This document shows, piece after piece, positions 23,261 through 35,667 of a stretch of 64,000 bases of DNA (its first letter is position 1; each line of letters opens with the position of its first letter). Both the position numbers and the translations under genes were made by a program. The notes below the pieces were generated by a model. The model worked only from the letters and a program-made list of their open reading frames with translations. It searched no databases and was not told the origin of the DNA. The DNA is taken from the NCBI GenBank assembly GCA_963556195.1, contig OY744523.1, positions 80,164,497 to 80,228,496 on the forward strand, written 5' to 3'. Source of the DNA: Sepiola atlantica (lineage: Eukaryota > Mollusca > Cephalopoda > Sepiida > Sepiolidae).

Positions 23261-24174
23261 ATTTGTATTATTTTCCCTTCTCCGAAGTTTTTAGGGTGTC
23301 TACTGTTTACACGTAAGCGCCTAAAAAATAGAATCTCATTGAAAAATAAGTTTGGTTCAATTTTAGTATAGGGACCGTTGGAATATCTTGTGTATTTCGC
23401 TTTTTTTCCTTCTGAGTGATAAAAAGGGAAATAAATTATTAAGTTCAATTCAGCTTACAAAAACGATAATTACTAAAATATTTTAAAAAATGTCTAATAA
23501 TAATGTTAACATAACAATGCGTAAATTTTGGAGGCAAGTTTAGAAAACAAATGTTGCTGTTTAATTATTGGATTATATATAAGAATGAGAAGTAACATAA
23601 ATAAGTGGATGTTTAAAAAATATAAGTATAATGCGAAAAGAAAAAGTACTTATCTGCTGAATTGTTTGTTAAAGTTTTATTTTTGTGTAAAATCTAACGT
23701 GTTTTGGCGAACGATTTGATGAGTGAGTAATGTCTATGTAAGTATAGCTCTGATTGGCTGTTTTACAAATTCTGAAACGGTTCAATTTGTGAAAATTTCC
23801 TTCTGAAATAATTGCCAAACGGTGTTTGAGGAGGGTAAGAGTTATTAATTCATAGAGAGAAATTAGCGTGCTGTCCTCTCTTTTGAGTATGCAGTTAGGA
23901 GAGTTAGTCGTATGGGATAAATAATAGGAATTAATGTTTGATGTTAAAAATATGTGTACGTTTTAGAAACACGGTCGAGGTATAGGGTATAGGTAGTGTT
24001 GATTTTCGATGTGTTTGATGCATTAGTTTTCTTGCCTACTCTGATTTGGAAGGGGAAAAATCAAGTTCACTTTATATGGTAGATAAAATACTAATTTCTC
24101 TTTTTTTATAAATCCATGATTTTCATTTGATAAAAATTCAATATCAATGTAATGTTTTCCCTTTTTAATTTAAG
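23261..24174. other. Non-coding; upstream intron or flank of mitoferrin
   Basis: No recognisable exon. Earlier mitoferrin exons should lie to the left of 24175, but I could not find the first carrier repeat anywhere in the window. Confidence 0.45.
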
Positions 24175-24231
24175 TATTTGCTGCCTTTTGTGCCACAGTC
24201 CTCCATGATGCTGTCATGAATCCAGCTGATG
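24175..24231 (+). CDS. Mitoferrin (mitochondrial iron carrier), internal exon of 57 bp
   Basis: Flanked by a pyrimidine-rich acceptor ending TTTAAG and a consensus donor GTGAGT. The exon is phase 1 at both ends and reads FAAFCATVLHDAVMNPAD, the helix before and start of the second carrier signature (PADVIK once joined to the next exon across 24231/29375). The HDA-MNPA motif is typical of mitoferrins (SLC25A28/37), which import iron across the inner mitochondrial membrane for haem and Fe-S cluster synthesis. Upstream exons with the N-terminus and first carrier repeat are not in view. The acceptor side is my best choice and could shift. Confidence 0.82.
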
Positions 24232-25029
24232 GTGAGTATTTAGCCTTCTTAGTTAGTTCAGCTTTTGTAAGAATAATCAACAGATACAGAGCAGAAGCAA
24301 TTTATTTCAAGTCTTCATAACTTGAACATGAATTGCTTTCACTATGTATTATGAACATATATTTATTATTATACAGGGGGTGTCCCCCCCCCCCTCCAAA
24401 AAAGAAAATTACATCATTTGCAATGTGAATTTCTGAGTAACTGTATGTCCTAGGCAAACAAAATTAAATGGACTTCATTTTGAATACAAGATTTATTCAA
24501 AATTTGAACACAAAATTTCACAATGCTGCACATGGTTTAGAATCTCTTAGGGTTAGGGTTCTCTTTTCATTTTCAGTAAACTTATTTTTCTAATAATTAA
24601 AAAAAAAACTTGGTTAGTTTTTACACATTTTGTTAAAATTTGAAGCTCATTTTAGCAGAAACAGGTAGACTACAAAATGATTTTCATTTCTGGGAGCACC
24701 ACGTTTTATAACTCAAGATTGACTCCACTGATCATGACAACTCTTTAGTGGTTTCATGTCTGGAGCGATTTCCATAAAAAAAAAATTATTATTATTAGCA
24801 GAACAAGTGTGGCTCGGGAAAATCGAAAGAGCCAAGAAATTAATACTCACACCTACGAACCCCATATACGTATTTACTCGATTTTTAAAATTTTTTTTTA
24901 CTTAGCTATAAATATTAATTGTACTGTTCTTTATTAAATTTCTAAATAATAATGAACATCTAAACGTCCGTATTATTTCATAACTACGAAAGAACATCCT
25001 TGTAGCAACATATAATTTCCCCTATGACT

Positions 25030-26160
25030 GAGTGATATCCAGCGAGGCAACTCATCCTGACAATATTCCAGTTATTGTCCTTACGAATCCACTGCCAGCA
25101 CTTGCTCCTCATCTCACAAAATTGCTGCTTAAGGAGCAATGCTTTCCATCTCCTTGGAAAATTTTGTTGGTCTGCCCATGGTGATCGGTCTCATCAATCA
25201 GTCTCCTGTGCATCATAAGATGTTTGAATCAATGATAAATTAAGAATTTGTCAATCACCCCAACACAAGCAATCTACTTAGTGAAACCAATATAGATTTC
25301 ATCCTACAAGATTAACTGCTGACATGCTGACTAGTATCGCAGAAGATCAGTAAATCTTTCACTTAGGGCTATGTTTCTAGAGCAAAAGCTCAAAGGCTTT
25401 TGATAGTGTTTGGCACAAGGAGTTGCATTACAAAGTTGCTAACTGGAATATCTGAAATATCTTCTCAACTATCAAATTCTTTTCTCTGATAAAACTAGTT
25501 GTTGTGGACAGAAGTCTGAATCACTTAGTATCAATGACTCAAATGCCTCAACCATTTTCCTGATCTTCATTAATGATTTTCCAAATCATATTCCACAATC
25601 ATTTGTTGACATCTATACAGACAAGACAACTGCCCTATGGCAGCACTTCGAAGAGCACTGGTGACAAAGATCTTGCTGATTCTCTCTCTTCCTTCATGTG
25701 GTGCGATAGGTAAAAAAAAAAGTGGCTTGTGTTACTTTTAACCCTTAAAACCACTCCTTCTCTCGTATCACTACCAACACTAAGATCCTTGTTTTACCCC
25801 AGTCGAGAAAGCCCTTTGTTTTAATAAGCTTGTGGAACTTTCATTCCAGGTCTTAAATTGAAGGTATATATCCAATCTGTTGCTAAGGTTGCCGAAGTCG
25901 TTGGATCATTCTACTGCTCCAGGAAGTACCTCACTCATGATGTAATCCTCAATCTGTATAAGAGTCAGATACGTCCTAAGATGGAGTACTGCTGACACAT
26001 CTGCAAAGGTACCGCTCAGAGCACTCTTTCTTCCCTTGACAGAGTACAAAATCGACTTTGCAATCTAGTGGGCAAAGATCTTTTCTCTACAGCCCCTTTC
26101 TCACAGAAGAGATGTTGCTAGTCTCTCCCTACTCCATCGTTATTTCCATGGAAGGTGCAC
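25030..26160 (+). pseudogene. LINE reverse transcriptase fragment (Jockey/CR1-like), in intron
   Basis: Pieces in order on the + strand: HPDNIPVIVLTN with LAPHLTKLLLKEQCFPSPWK (RT motifs before the fingers), KAFDSVWHKEL (catalytic motif A), SYADD-region remnants around 25620 and CDR, then YCSRKYLTHDVILNLYKSQI and SSLDRVQNRLCNLVGKDLFS near the C-terminus. Many stops and frameshifts show it is old. The orientation is the same as mitoferrin. The SLDRVQNRL block is typical of Jockey/CR1-type elements. Confidence 0.75.
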
Positions 26161-27778
26161 TTCGACTGAGATCCAATTTTGAAGAAAATATCAATATATT
26201 TTTGTTAGTTTTTAAACTCTTTCTTAAGGCTCAAGAAAAGCATTTTATGGTAAAAGGAATAAAACCTTCATGTCAGCATGTTTTTTTTGTGTCACAGATT
26301 CTATTTCTTTGTATTTGTTGTACAATGATTTTGCTAGTGTTTTTCTCTTTAAATATTGTATACAAACAAAAATCGAAAGCCTTCATGAACATATCCCCCC
26401 CCCCCTCCATTTTTATGGACAAACTTAGCCCATTCCCTTTCCCTTTATTATGCCCCCCCCCCCCTATTTCTATTTTTAAAGACATTCTATGAAACAGTAT
26501 CTTTTGAGAAATAATTTTTATTCTCATAAATATACTTTTTTTTTTTTTACAGGATGAGAATTTTTTGCGAATCATGACTTGTACCAATTTTGTTGCTCAT
26601 CCATAAAGACTGTTTTATAGGAAAGTTATGTCTAACAGTCTCGGGCAAGCTAAATGAGTTTCGATTTTCGTTAGACCACAAAGGTTACTTTCCACCTGTT
26701 TCACAGATCTCAAAATATAAAAAATAATCATTTTAAATAGTATAAATACTGCATTAATCATTTGATTAGCTTATCCTTTTTTTCACTCTCCTCCTTTCCT
26801 TTGGTGATGGGATGTGTAAGTGGCCTTATCATATACAGTTTTCTTTTAGACCTTAGAAAATGGAACAACATGGAGTAATTTTCATACAATTTATTTGGAG
26901 TCTAAGTGACAAGAAACCTCCCCATATTTTCGGCACTCTCCATTTCTTTTGGTAACCATCACACATCACTTTGGATTCTCATATACCATTGGTTTCTCGC
27001 TGTTATAATGACTAATTTAATAAAGGTGTTTCATTTTTTATTCATTTAAATGAAATGAAATCGATATATTAGATAAAAAAAACAAGCGAATGATTGTATT
27101 TATCAACGAAAAAATTAACTACAATTCTACGAGACATCATTTTTTAGCAATTTGTTATTTGTCTGTTCATTTTTATGATAATTGTATTCTTTTATGGTAT
27201 TTACGGAAATGCTAACTGGCATATTTATGAAACCTTTTTCTCATGAAAATTAATTGGACAACAAAATCTGAAAGCTGACCACGTCCTCAACTGCCAACTA
27301 ATATGCTTGTGCCACCCACGTAGAAAGGTAAGGAGGATTACTTTGGTGGGATAGTCTCAGAGTGATAATTAACAGATAACAGTTTCTGATCTAAGTTTTG
27401 CGCTGTACTGTTTTCATGATAAATCCTGCTCCATGCTCCCTAGCTCTGACTTGCCCTCCAGAAGATGATATACTCATGGTCTATAACTCTATCAGTCAAC
27501 AAATCAGATCTCACTCACTATCTCTCTTGTAGTGATCCGTTCTGTCTAATAGTGAGATTCAGTGATTTCATACTTATGTTTTCTAACTGACTTTTCACTG
27601 GTGCTTGGAGTGAAAAGTGACCAGCACAAACCTTGTTTACCGAGGACAAGTTTCTTTTTGACCTTTTTTTTTAAAACTGCTTGCAAAGATTTTGATATAT
27701 TGCATTATTGCTTTTGCATTATTAACAGCAACATCTTGAGAGTTCATCGATGTTATCATCCAATGATCAGGACAAGTT

Positions 27779-27857
27779 TGCTTATCACGACTACAGTATA
27801 TAATATGCTTATCATGACTACAGTATATAATATGCTTATCACGACTACATATACTAC
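27779..27857. repeat. Tandem repeat, 27-bp unit, about three copies
   Basis: TGCTTATCACGACTACAGTA plus TATAATA, twice complete and a third copy degenerating into ACATATACTACAACATATAA. In the mitoferrin intron. Confidence 0.9.
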
Positions 27858-29374
27858 AACATATAATATTAAAAAAATAGTAATAACATAGATAATTAAA
27901 CAGTAAGAATTTTTGACAATCAGCAAACATAAACATCAAGTTTAAAAAAAAAGTATTATATATATACTATATCAAGAAAACTACTATACTAGCTGTAAAT
28001 AGAATAAATGTACAATTAAATTTTTTTATGAATTCATGTAAGTTTACATTATGATAATTCATCATTCCAGTAATCATAAGAGCAACCATGCTCATGAAAA
28101 AGAATTTCACAAACTACCTGTTGAATATACCCGATGAATCAAGTAGAAGAGAGATCTAAACAATTGGCCTTAAAAGGATGGTTAGAATCTTAAAAAAGAC
28201 TTTCGGTTGGAGTCTCTAAAATAGCAGGAGAATGTCTAGCATCTGATAAGATGGCCCATACCCAGCAAAAACAAAATAAGAAAAATATTTACATTAAAAT
28301 TACGGTAAAATCTATTAAATGCAAACAAAAAAATGTTTAAAACCCTATAAATAATTAAATTGCAAATGTATTAACGATATTATTTTTTACAACAAAAATC
28401 CTTTAGATAAAAAATTGTATCTTTTAATATCGAAAAGACTGTTATTAAATTTAACTGCTGCGAGTTTGCCATTGAACCAGAGACCTGATTCAAGTGTTAC
28501 ACCTTATTAGGTCTTTTGACAGCTCAACCATGTATATAAACATACACGCACAAGTGACAGGCATTTAAACTGGACAACGAAAAAGAGAGAATCGAAAATT
28601 AAATCAACCCAGTGCTGCAAACTAGAAAGTAGAGATCAATCTTGTTACCACATAATAGGTAAAAAAAAATTTTTACAAACAAGACACAAGGAAGAAAATT
28701 TGAACAGTAAAGTATTTAGTTATGCAAAATCAATGTCATTTGAATTTTTTTTTTTGCTGTTTAAATTCAATTATATGGAACATATATTATATATTTTATA
28801 AGATGTATCGAAAAAATATGAAGTATCGATACTTTTGACAAACCACTGAATTTCTGGGTAAACAGATTGTTCTACATTTTTCTTGAAACAACTATAGTAT
28901 CAAATGATTTTCTTTTGGTTATTGAATATTTTAGGTTGATAAAAATTAGTTCTATTGGAGAAACCAATGGCTATAATTCTCAGTTATGAACTAAAAAAAA
29001 CAAAAAAACTGTACATATGATATCCCAGGTGTTTTTCATTTCAGAATTTAGTCTAATTTAACAAAATGCAGAAAATGGCTTTAAAATTTTAAACTTGTCT
29101 AAATTCAAGGATGTACAGATCCAACATTTCAGAAAAATCTTAACATATGCGATTATTTATTTTCTCTCTTCATATGTGACTTGCAGAGCTTTTCTAAAAT
29201 TGATTTAATCAAATGTAAAAACTCTTGTTGCATCACTCTTTTCTCTCCATTGATAAGATAATGAATTAAATGATTTTGTTGAAATTTACTTTTCTTTTTT
29301 TTTTTCAATTTTATCTTTTTTTTCTTTTTACATGTGCTGATGCTGATCTTCCTTCAATCTTTTTACGGCTACAG

Positions 29375-29928
29375 TAATAAAACAGAGAATGCAGATGTTT
29401 AATAGTCCATATCGGAACTGTTCTCAATGTATGCTAGAAATAGCACGGGCTGAAGGTATGCGAGCATTTTACAGAAGTTACCCTACCCAACTGACTATGA
29501 ATGTGCCCTTCCAAGTGGTTCACTTCATGACCTACGACATCTCACAAGATTTACTTAATGTAGAACGAAAGTATGATCCAAAGACTCATGTTTTATCTGG
29601 TGCGATGGCTGGTGCTTTTGCAGCGATATGTACTATGCCTCTAGATGTCTGCAAAACTCTTCTGAACACACAAGAATGCTGTTCTGGAAGGCATTCACCT
29701 TACATCTCCGGTTTGAGTTCTGCCTTTCGGACAGTGTATGAGTATCAGGGAATTTCAGGCTACTTCCGAGGTCTCATGGCCAGAGTAATATTCCAAATTC
29801 CATCTACTGCCATCTCGTGGTCAGTGTATGAATTTTTTAAATACTTTATTTCCCAAAAAACAAATGAGAAATATTTTAATTCACAACAAGTAAATCAACT
29901 TCCAGTTCATGCAGCTTCTTCAAGATAA
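29375..29928 (+). CDS. Mfrn: Mitoferrin, terminal coding exon
   Basis: Starts after GGCTACAG and completes the valine codon split by the intron. It encodes 183 residues after that codon: [35 protein letters not shown] and [11 protein letters not shown] (end of carrier repeat 2), then [20 protein letters not shown] (repeat 3, with the P-x-D-x-x-K signature), LLNTQ and [17 protein letters not shown]. These are hallmark strings of mitoferrin-1/2, including the TQLTMNVPF and LLNTQ segments, so ADP/ATP or other SLC25 carriers are less likely. The frame is open to TAA 29926-29928. The C-terminal tail ([16 protein letters not shown]) is specific to this gene. This is the only host gene I believe intact in its visible part. 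Confidence 0.92.
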
Positions 29929-30990
29929 CTTACAAGTGAGGAGTGAGGAAGAAAACAAAATAACAAACCTAGATGACAACAGAAACAAAAATATATCACT
30001 CCAAATAAGAAAAAGATATTTAATAGCCATATTTGATTTTCAAAAACACCTCGAAAAAATATGATGACGAACAACAAACTTTAATTGGAATTACTCTTTG
30101 GATGATGGCTTACCACTTTTTTTTGAAATAGTTCAGATTTTATTTTATTTTGAGGTGTAAGTTATTCTTTTTTAGGGGCATATCACAATCCTTGTATTTG
30201 AAAAAAGATATCATCATACATACTGTGTGTATATATATATAGAACTATTTAAGTTTACATTTAGAAATATATGCAGATTTGTGCTTTAATGCATACAAAA
30301 TAATTAACTTTGTCAATCTGTTCAGATGAAAATATCTACATCCAACTGCCGATCTTAAATTTTTGTTTGGAATATTTTTACCCAAAATGTTGGCTTGACA
30401 ATATTTTCTTATTAAAATATGCTAAATCTAGGAACACAACCAAAACCGGGTTTGACCTTTTTGTATTTTCTTTTAAATATAATCAGTTCAAGTATGAAGA
30501 TACCTCCAAGTGTGTGAGAGATTTGTATGCATATTTTTCTATAGCTATTAAATGTTCATAAGTAACATTTACAGATAGGCACATCATTACTTTGGAATGA
30601 CTAAAAAAAAAAAAAGGAAACCTATTCTAACCTATTTATTTTTAGTTTTCTGCTCTTTTTATAAACTATAACATGTGCACAGGTTTTGCTAGAAAAATCT
30701 TAACTGATATTTTGGTCTATACACAAATCTAAAAGGTGAACGTTAGTACATGGATGTTTTAGTCGCATATTGATCTACATTGGATTGTGTTGCCCCATGT
30801 TATGTTATGCTATGTATAAACAAGAAATAGAATGTATGTTGTGATTCTTGTATGTGTCCTACATATACAAACTTGATCACTTTGTAATAATTATCAAACC
30901 ATTTAAAAAAAAAAATTTTTTTATAATTTTAGATCTTTTCTAGAGAAGTTGTACATAAATAATAAAACCTACAGAACAAATATTACAGGA
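29929..30990 (+). other. Probable mitoferrin 3' UTR with AATAAA
   Basis: AT-rich sequence after the stop codon. A good polyadenylation signal AATAAA lies at 30961-30966 (in AAATAATAAAACC), so a transcript ending around 30980 would have a 3' UTR of about 1 kb. Inferred from distance and signal only. An open frame at 30310-30561 within it is not convincing. Confidence 0.5.
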
Positions 30991-31639
30991 AACATTCTAG
31001 TGGTTTTGAAGATCTTTATGCATTTATCTATCATTCTAATTTGCTTCTTTTATTTATTTTTTTTTTTCCCCGAGAAAAGAGTAAGTAAAAAGTTTGCCAC
31101 TACACCATGAACAATAAAAGATCTTTCCACCTCTATAGCAGTTGTTTATTCTCTGCAGTTCCGTTTGGGACTATTTTTGCTATTTATTTTAGCAGATTTA
31201 GAAGATAAACAATCTACTCTAATTAGGTTCTATTTTTATGATATTAGAGTTTGTGGTTAAACTTAAATATGTTGAAAATGTTTTTGCTAACACAAAATTC
31301 ATACAAAAGGCTGAAATGCTGAGCTTGGATTAGATTGTTTGAATCAGGGAAAAAGTGAGTTTTGAAAGCTAATTAAATTTATAAAAATAAAGACAAAATC
31401 CAAAATTATCATTTCTTCTTGCTTTATCTTTTTCTCTTTCTCTCTACATACTATTAATATTACTACTTGTGGTGATATGACTCTTCCAATCTTTTTCTTT
31501 AATTTCTTTATTACCCGTTAATCGTGAGAGAGAGGGTGACAAAAGGGAGAGTGATAAATACTGTATAAAATAAGAACGGGGAGGAGGGCGGTCAAACAGG
31601 ATACAGTGAGAGTGATAGATAGAAACTTAATAAAGATGA

Positions 31640-31735
31640 GTCACTTGGTGAGTTAATTGCAAATTGTGGCAAATTAGAACAATTAAAATGGAAATTTTGT
31701 TTTTTCAAATATAGCTCAATCTCAAAACAGGAATA
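31640..31735 (+). repeat. Degenerate direct duplication, copy 1 (copy 2 at 32098-32186)
   Basis: Both copies share AATTAGAACAATTAAAA and then TTGTTTTTTCAAA-ATA, preceded by a GTTAATT-AAATT stretch. Purine-rich GAGAGAG-type sequence lies before each copy. Unknown origin. Confidence 0.6.
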
Positions 31736-31917
31736 TTTTAGAATGATTTTGTGTGATTATTTCCGATATATTTTAATCGCACCAAATACATTCTTTTTAG
31801 AATCCTTGATTTTAGGAAAACAAACGTTGATTAACTCGACTTAACACAAAACTATTTATTCTACTTTGATTTAATTCGAAAATCTGTGAAGACATTCTTC
31901 TTGCAGAACTAAAAATA

Positions 31918-31991
31918 ATAAGTCTCTTTACTTCTATCTTATATAGCAGTATTATTCTTTATTATTTTTGTATGAAAGTAAAGAGACTTAT
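31918..31991. other. Hairpin, 15-bp perfect stem
   Basis: ATAAGTCTCTTTACT at 31918-31932 pairs with AGTAAAGAGACTTAT at 31977-31991, with a 44-nt loop. Isolated and of unknown role. Confidence 0.85.
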
Positions 31992-34900
31992 TTTGCCATC
32001 TAGTTTACATGTGTTTGTAGCATTCTTTCTCTCAGAAATATTAGAAAGTAGTTGAATCAATATAGTGAGAGGGGAGAGAGAAATTCATAGATAGCTTGTT
32101 CAGTTAATTATAAATTACTGCTAATTAGAACAATTAAAACATTTGTTTTTTCAAACATAACTTCATCCCAGAACTAAAGTATATTTTAGCACATGTTTTA
32201 TGTTACTAAAGTATATAAGAAAAAGCCTTAGGGAAACAAATGATGATCAACTTACATTTAATATAACAATAGATATATATCTTAGCAGCACATATGTTCT
32301 GTATATTTATAACTTTTTTTTTCTTTTTCTTTTTTTTTTTCATTGAAATAAAAATAAATTACACCAATAAATCTAACCTATTTTAATTTCAGTGCAAAAT
32401 TTTCCAATAACATGATTTAGCGATGTGTATATATAACTTAAAAATGATTTAAAATCACTTTTGACACATGTTCTCTTCACAACCTCATTTTTATATATTT
32501 TGATAAATTTTATAATATTCACAATTGAACAAAATATTAACTAAGGAATAAAAAATTTCCCTTCAAACTATTTTCTGGTATAATTCTTTCCATATTCTAT
32601 GTTGCCTATCGGTCAAATCTGCAAAATCCTTATTTTTTAAGTGCTGATCACTCAACTCAATCTACAAAATATGAATCTTATAGTCATAAACACTAATATT
32701 GATGTATAAATTTAGTTTTATGGATTTAAGCTTTTTTTCTATAAAACAAATCTTACAATTAGACTTGATTACACGTATATATTTGTTCATTGTTGTCTCA
32801 AACTTTCGCAATGAGTAATGCTAGATACTGAAAAAAAAAGTTTATATTATAAACATAAGTTTATTCTGTAATAAAATATTACTAATGGTTAAAAACTGCT
32901 TAACTTGCTAAAAACAAATTTTCTATTCTAATCAATGTTTCCCTGTTAGTAGAAATGTTGAACTTGAGACATGACAGGCAGCCTATTAACTCTGTTTTAT
33001 ATTGGAAGATATTTTCTAAGTAAGAAAATGAATGCTTACTAACTGGCCTCAATTGGTTAACACTGCCTTTGTAGTGAACAATCATTTCATTCACCGTTTT
33101 ATCTTGATCAACTTTTAGGTGTACCATAGAACATGCAATATTAAAATATTCAAATTATGAAAGATAAAATCTGGTGAAAATATCTATCACAAATTTTATT
33201 TACATTCTTATGCTTTTATAGCTTTAATCTTGTTAATCATTGTCCGCAAACAGAAATTGAAGATATACATTTATTTTTGTATTGATTTTGCTTGTTTAAA
33301 AACGTAACATATTTTTGTCACTTAAATATTAATGGAGCTCAGAAATCTACAAAATAGATGCTAAGCATAAATGCCTTGAAGAGCACTACTCTAATTTCCA
33401 CAACGAATGAAAACATTGTTGCTTTTTTACTCTAATATATTTGTGTGAAACAGAGTTCAACTAAAAATCCAATAAAGAAGAAAAATAAAAACAAGGTTTA
33501 ATAGGATTTCACAAGATTTACAAGTAGAAATTTAATTTCAAATAAAGTTCATTTTACTTGTACATTGTCAAAAAATAACTCCTATAGCTAACTTGAAATA
33601 TGTGAATTTTTGGAGTGAAACCTAGAAGTAATTCTAGCACTGTCATATTTGGTACTGTTAAAAAAAAGATTTTAGCAAAATTTGTTACAAAAAATTTTTT
33701 TTTTTAAGTGCAGTAGGATCATTTTTAACAATGGACCAAGGATGTTTGAACCCCAGTCTAAAAATGTTGTTTTTTAATTTTTTTCAAAATTTCTTGTGAG
33801 TAATAACCAAATTAAAAAATCTTTTAAATTATTATGTCACATTTATACATTTGCTATGCAAATGTAAGATCAAAATAGGTGTATTTTGTTTAAACAAAAG
33901 TTTTGTGATTCCTATCGATTTAAAATAAATTTTAAAAAAAACTTTTTAGTACATACAGACTTTGGTTCACTTTGTTTTCTATGTTTCTAGTTTATTTATA
34001 AAAATTGTCACTCACTTAACAAGTACTATTACTAGTAAGTTCTTTCTGGTCCCAGCATCTAACGTAGCCCCATTCAGCTTAATTCCTAAAAGGCATCCAA
34101 ATAGGTACATGAGTCCTGAATTATTTTTAACCAATGATTTTTATCTGTATTTAAAGACGCTGTAAATCGAGTTTCCACAATTTTGATGACATGCAATATC
34201 ATAAATTAATGAAATGTTTTGTTCATCATCCTCTGGTGTTCCAGTTTCTTATAAAATCTCAACTTCTTCCTGACAGTTCCCCACATGTTTGTACACAAGC
34301 CAACCCATTTTTATGACAAAAAGTGATCAAGTGCTACATGGATTTAGGGATGTTATTTTGTATTTGCAATGAACAATTTGAAGTCACTTTGATGCAAGAT
34401 CTTGATAGGTCCCATCAGTCCAGATACTTAACATCCAAATGCTTCAATTGTGAAAACCTGAAGATTTACTCTTAAAGCTTTCAGTTGTTAAAGCTTTCAG
34501 TTGGAACAGAGAGGTTTTCCTGTTCCACCACATATTCTCTGCATGTCAATATAGTTTGTGCGTATCTATCCTCTTTCCGTCATAGCCGAAAGAAAGAGGT
34601 GATGAAGCACTTAATATTTAGCTGTCTTTATTTTCACAGAATAATGTGATGAGTAACGAATCATCATATGGTAATGACACCTTAATTGAAATGCCTATGA
34701 CAGCAAGTTAAAGAAAATTGTAAAATTTGTACTGTCAATAATTATTCCAATGATGACTGAAGATGTACCACACCTCGTCAAGGCAATAGAAAAGTAGCAA
34801 CCAGATTGTTAATTCTACAGATATTTTATTCTCTTCTTTCCTCTCAGTACCAAAGGCATTTATTCGATGATATCTATAATTGGCTGTCACTACCACTTTT

Positions 34901-35297
34901 TTGCTTTTACTTATTTTTCCTTTCATAATTGAGATATCACTCTTTCTTTCACTCGCTCTCTCTCGCTCTAACTCTTGCTCTCTCAAAACAATTAGAGCAA
35001 TTGATTTTTATTGCTGGTATTTCCTCGGAAGTTTTCTCTGTTACAGGTTACTTTCGTTTTCTCTTCAATGTTCGACTTAGTTGAAATTTTATTTGAGTAT
35101 CACAATAACACTTGCATATTTCCCATATCTGCACTCTAAAAATGTCTCCTATTTGTCAAGAGATTTAGGCCAATAGACTTTATGAAGTAAACATCTAATT
35201 CCTTTATTATAAAAAAAAAATTTTTAACTTGGGGGGGGGGGGGGATGTTTTCCTAAAATGTCCATTGTAGGTTTCCTCATCAAATCACTGTGAAGAA

Positions 35298-35667
35298 TCA
35301 GGTGGGCTCATAGTAGAACTTTAAAGCAACTCTAGTTTCACAGTTAACTGTTATAGCTGTGATGCGCTTGAAAAGGATTATGAACTTCATATGTACGCTT
35401 CTGTTTCCAATCTTCATCACAGGCTGTAGATCTTTCAGTGCATGAACCATTTTTGCTAATCTTGACATCCTCCATGCTGATATAATAAAATTCATTTTGA
35501 ATTTTATCCAATACATTTGAGTTCAAAATGACTAGTAGCAGTTGGGTCACTTGATAGGCTTTTGAGGCTAGGTGTGGTCCGATGATCGCATGAGTACTAA
35601 CTGGTTGCCATGTCAATCTTTTTATATCCATGCTGTTTAAAAGATTTGCAGAAATGTGTTGACACAA
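35298..35667 (-). other. Unrecognised open stretch
   Basis: A 107-codon frame (35667-35344) overlaps a second open frame. Translation includes LTWQPVSTHAIIGPHLASKA and VLDKIQNEFYYISMEDVKIS. Composition is more protein-like than the surrounding noise, but I recognise no family, and there is no splice or promoter support. Confidence 0.2.

Larger units (their letters stand above)
24232..29374 (+). other. Mitoferrin intron, 5,143 bp
   Basis: Begins GTGAGTATTT and ends GGCTACAG. It contains a decayed LINE reverse transcriptase (about 25030-26160), three C-runs (24385, 26396, 26454), a telomere-like TTAGGGTTAGGGTT at 24547-24560 and a 27-bp tandem repeat at 27779. Nothing else was recognised in the remaining AT-rich DNA. 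Confidence 0.8.

Noticed and set aside
1..24174. Search for upstream mitoferrin exons
   Set aside because: No first-repeat carrier signature was found to the left of 24175; those exons are absent, too short to see, or outside the window.
26058..26492. 144-codon + strand open frame in the mitoferrin intron
   Set aside because: Crosses from the LINE fragment into C-runs; shadow of the decayed element, not a gene.
29375..29928. ADP/ATP carrier or another SLC25 member
   Set aside because: [14 protein letters not shown] and [10 protein letters not shown] are mitoferrin-type strings.
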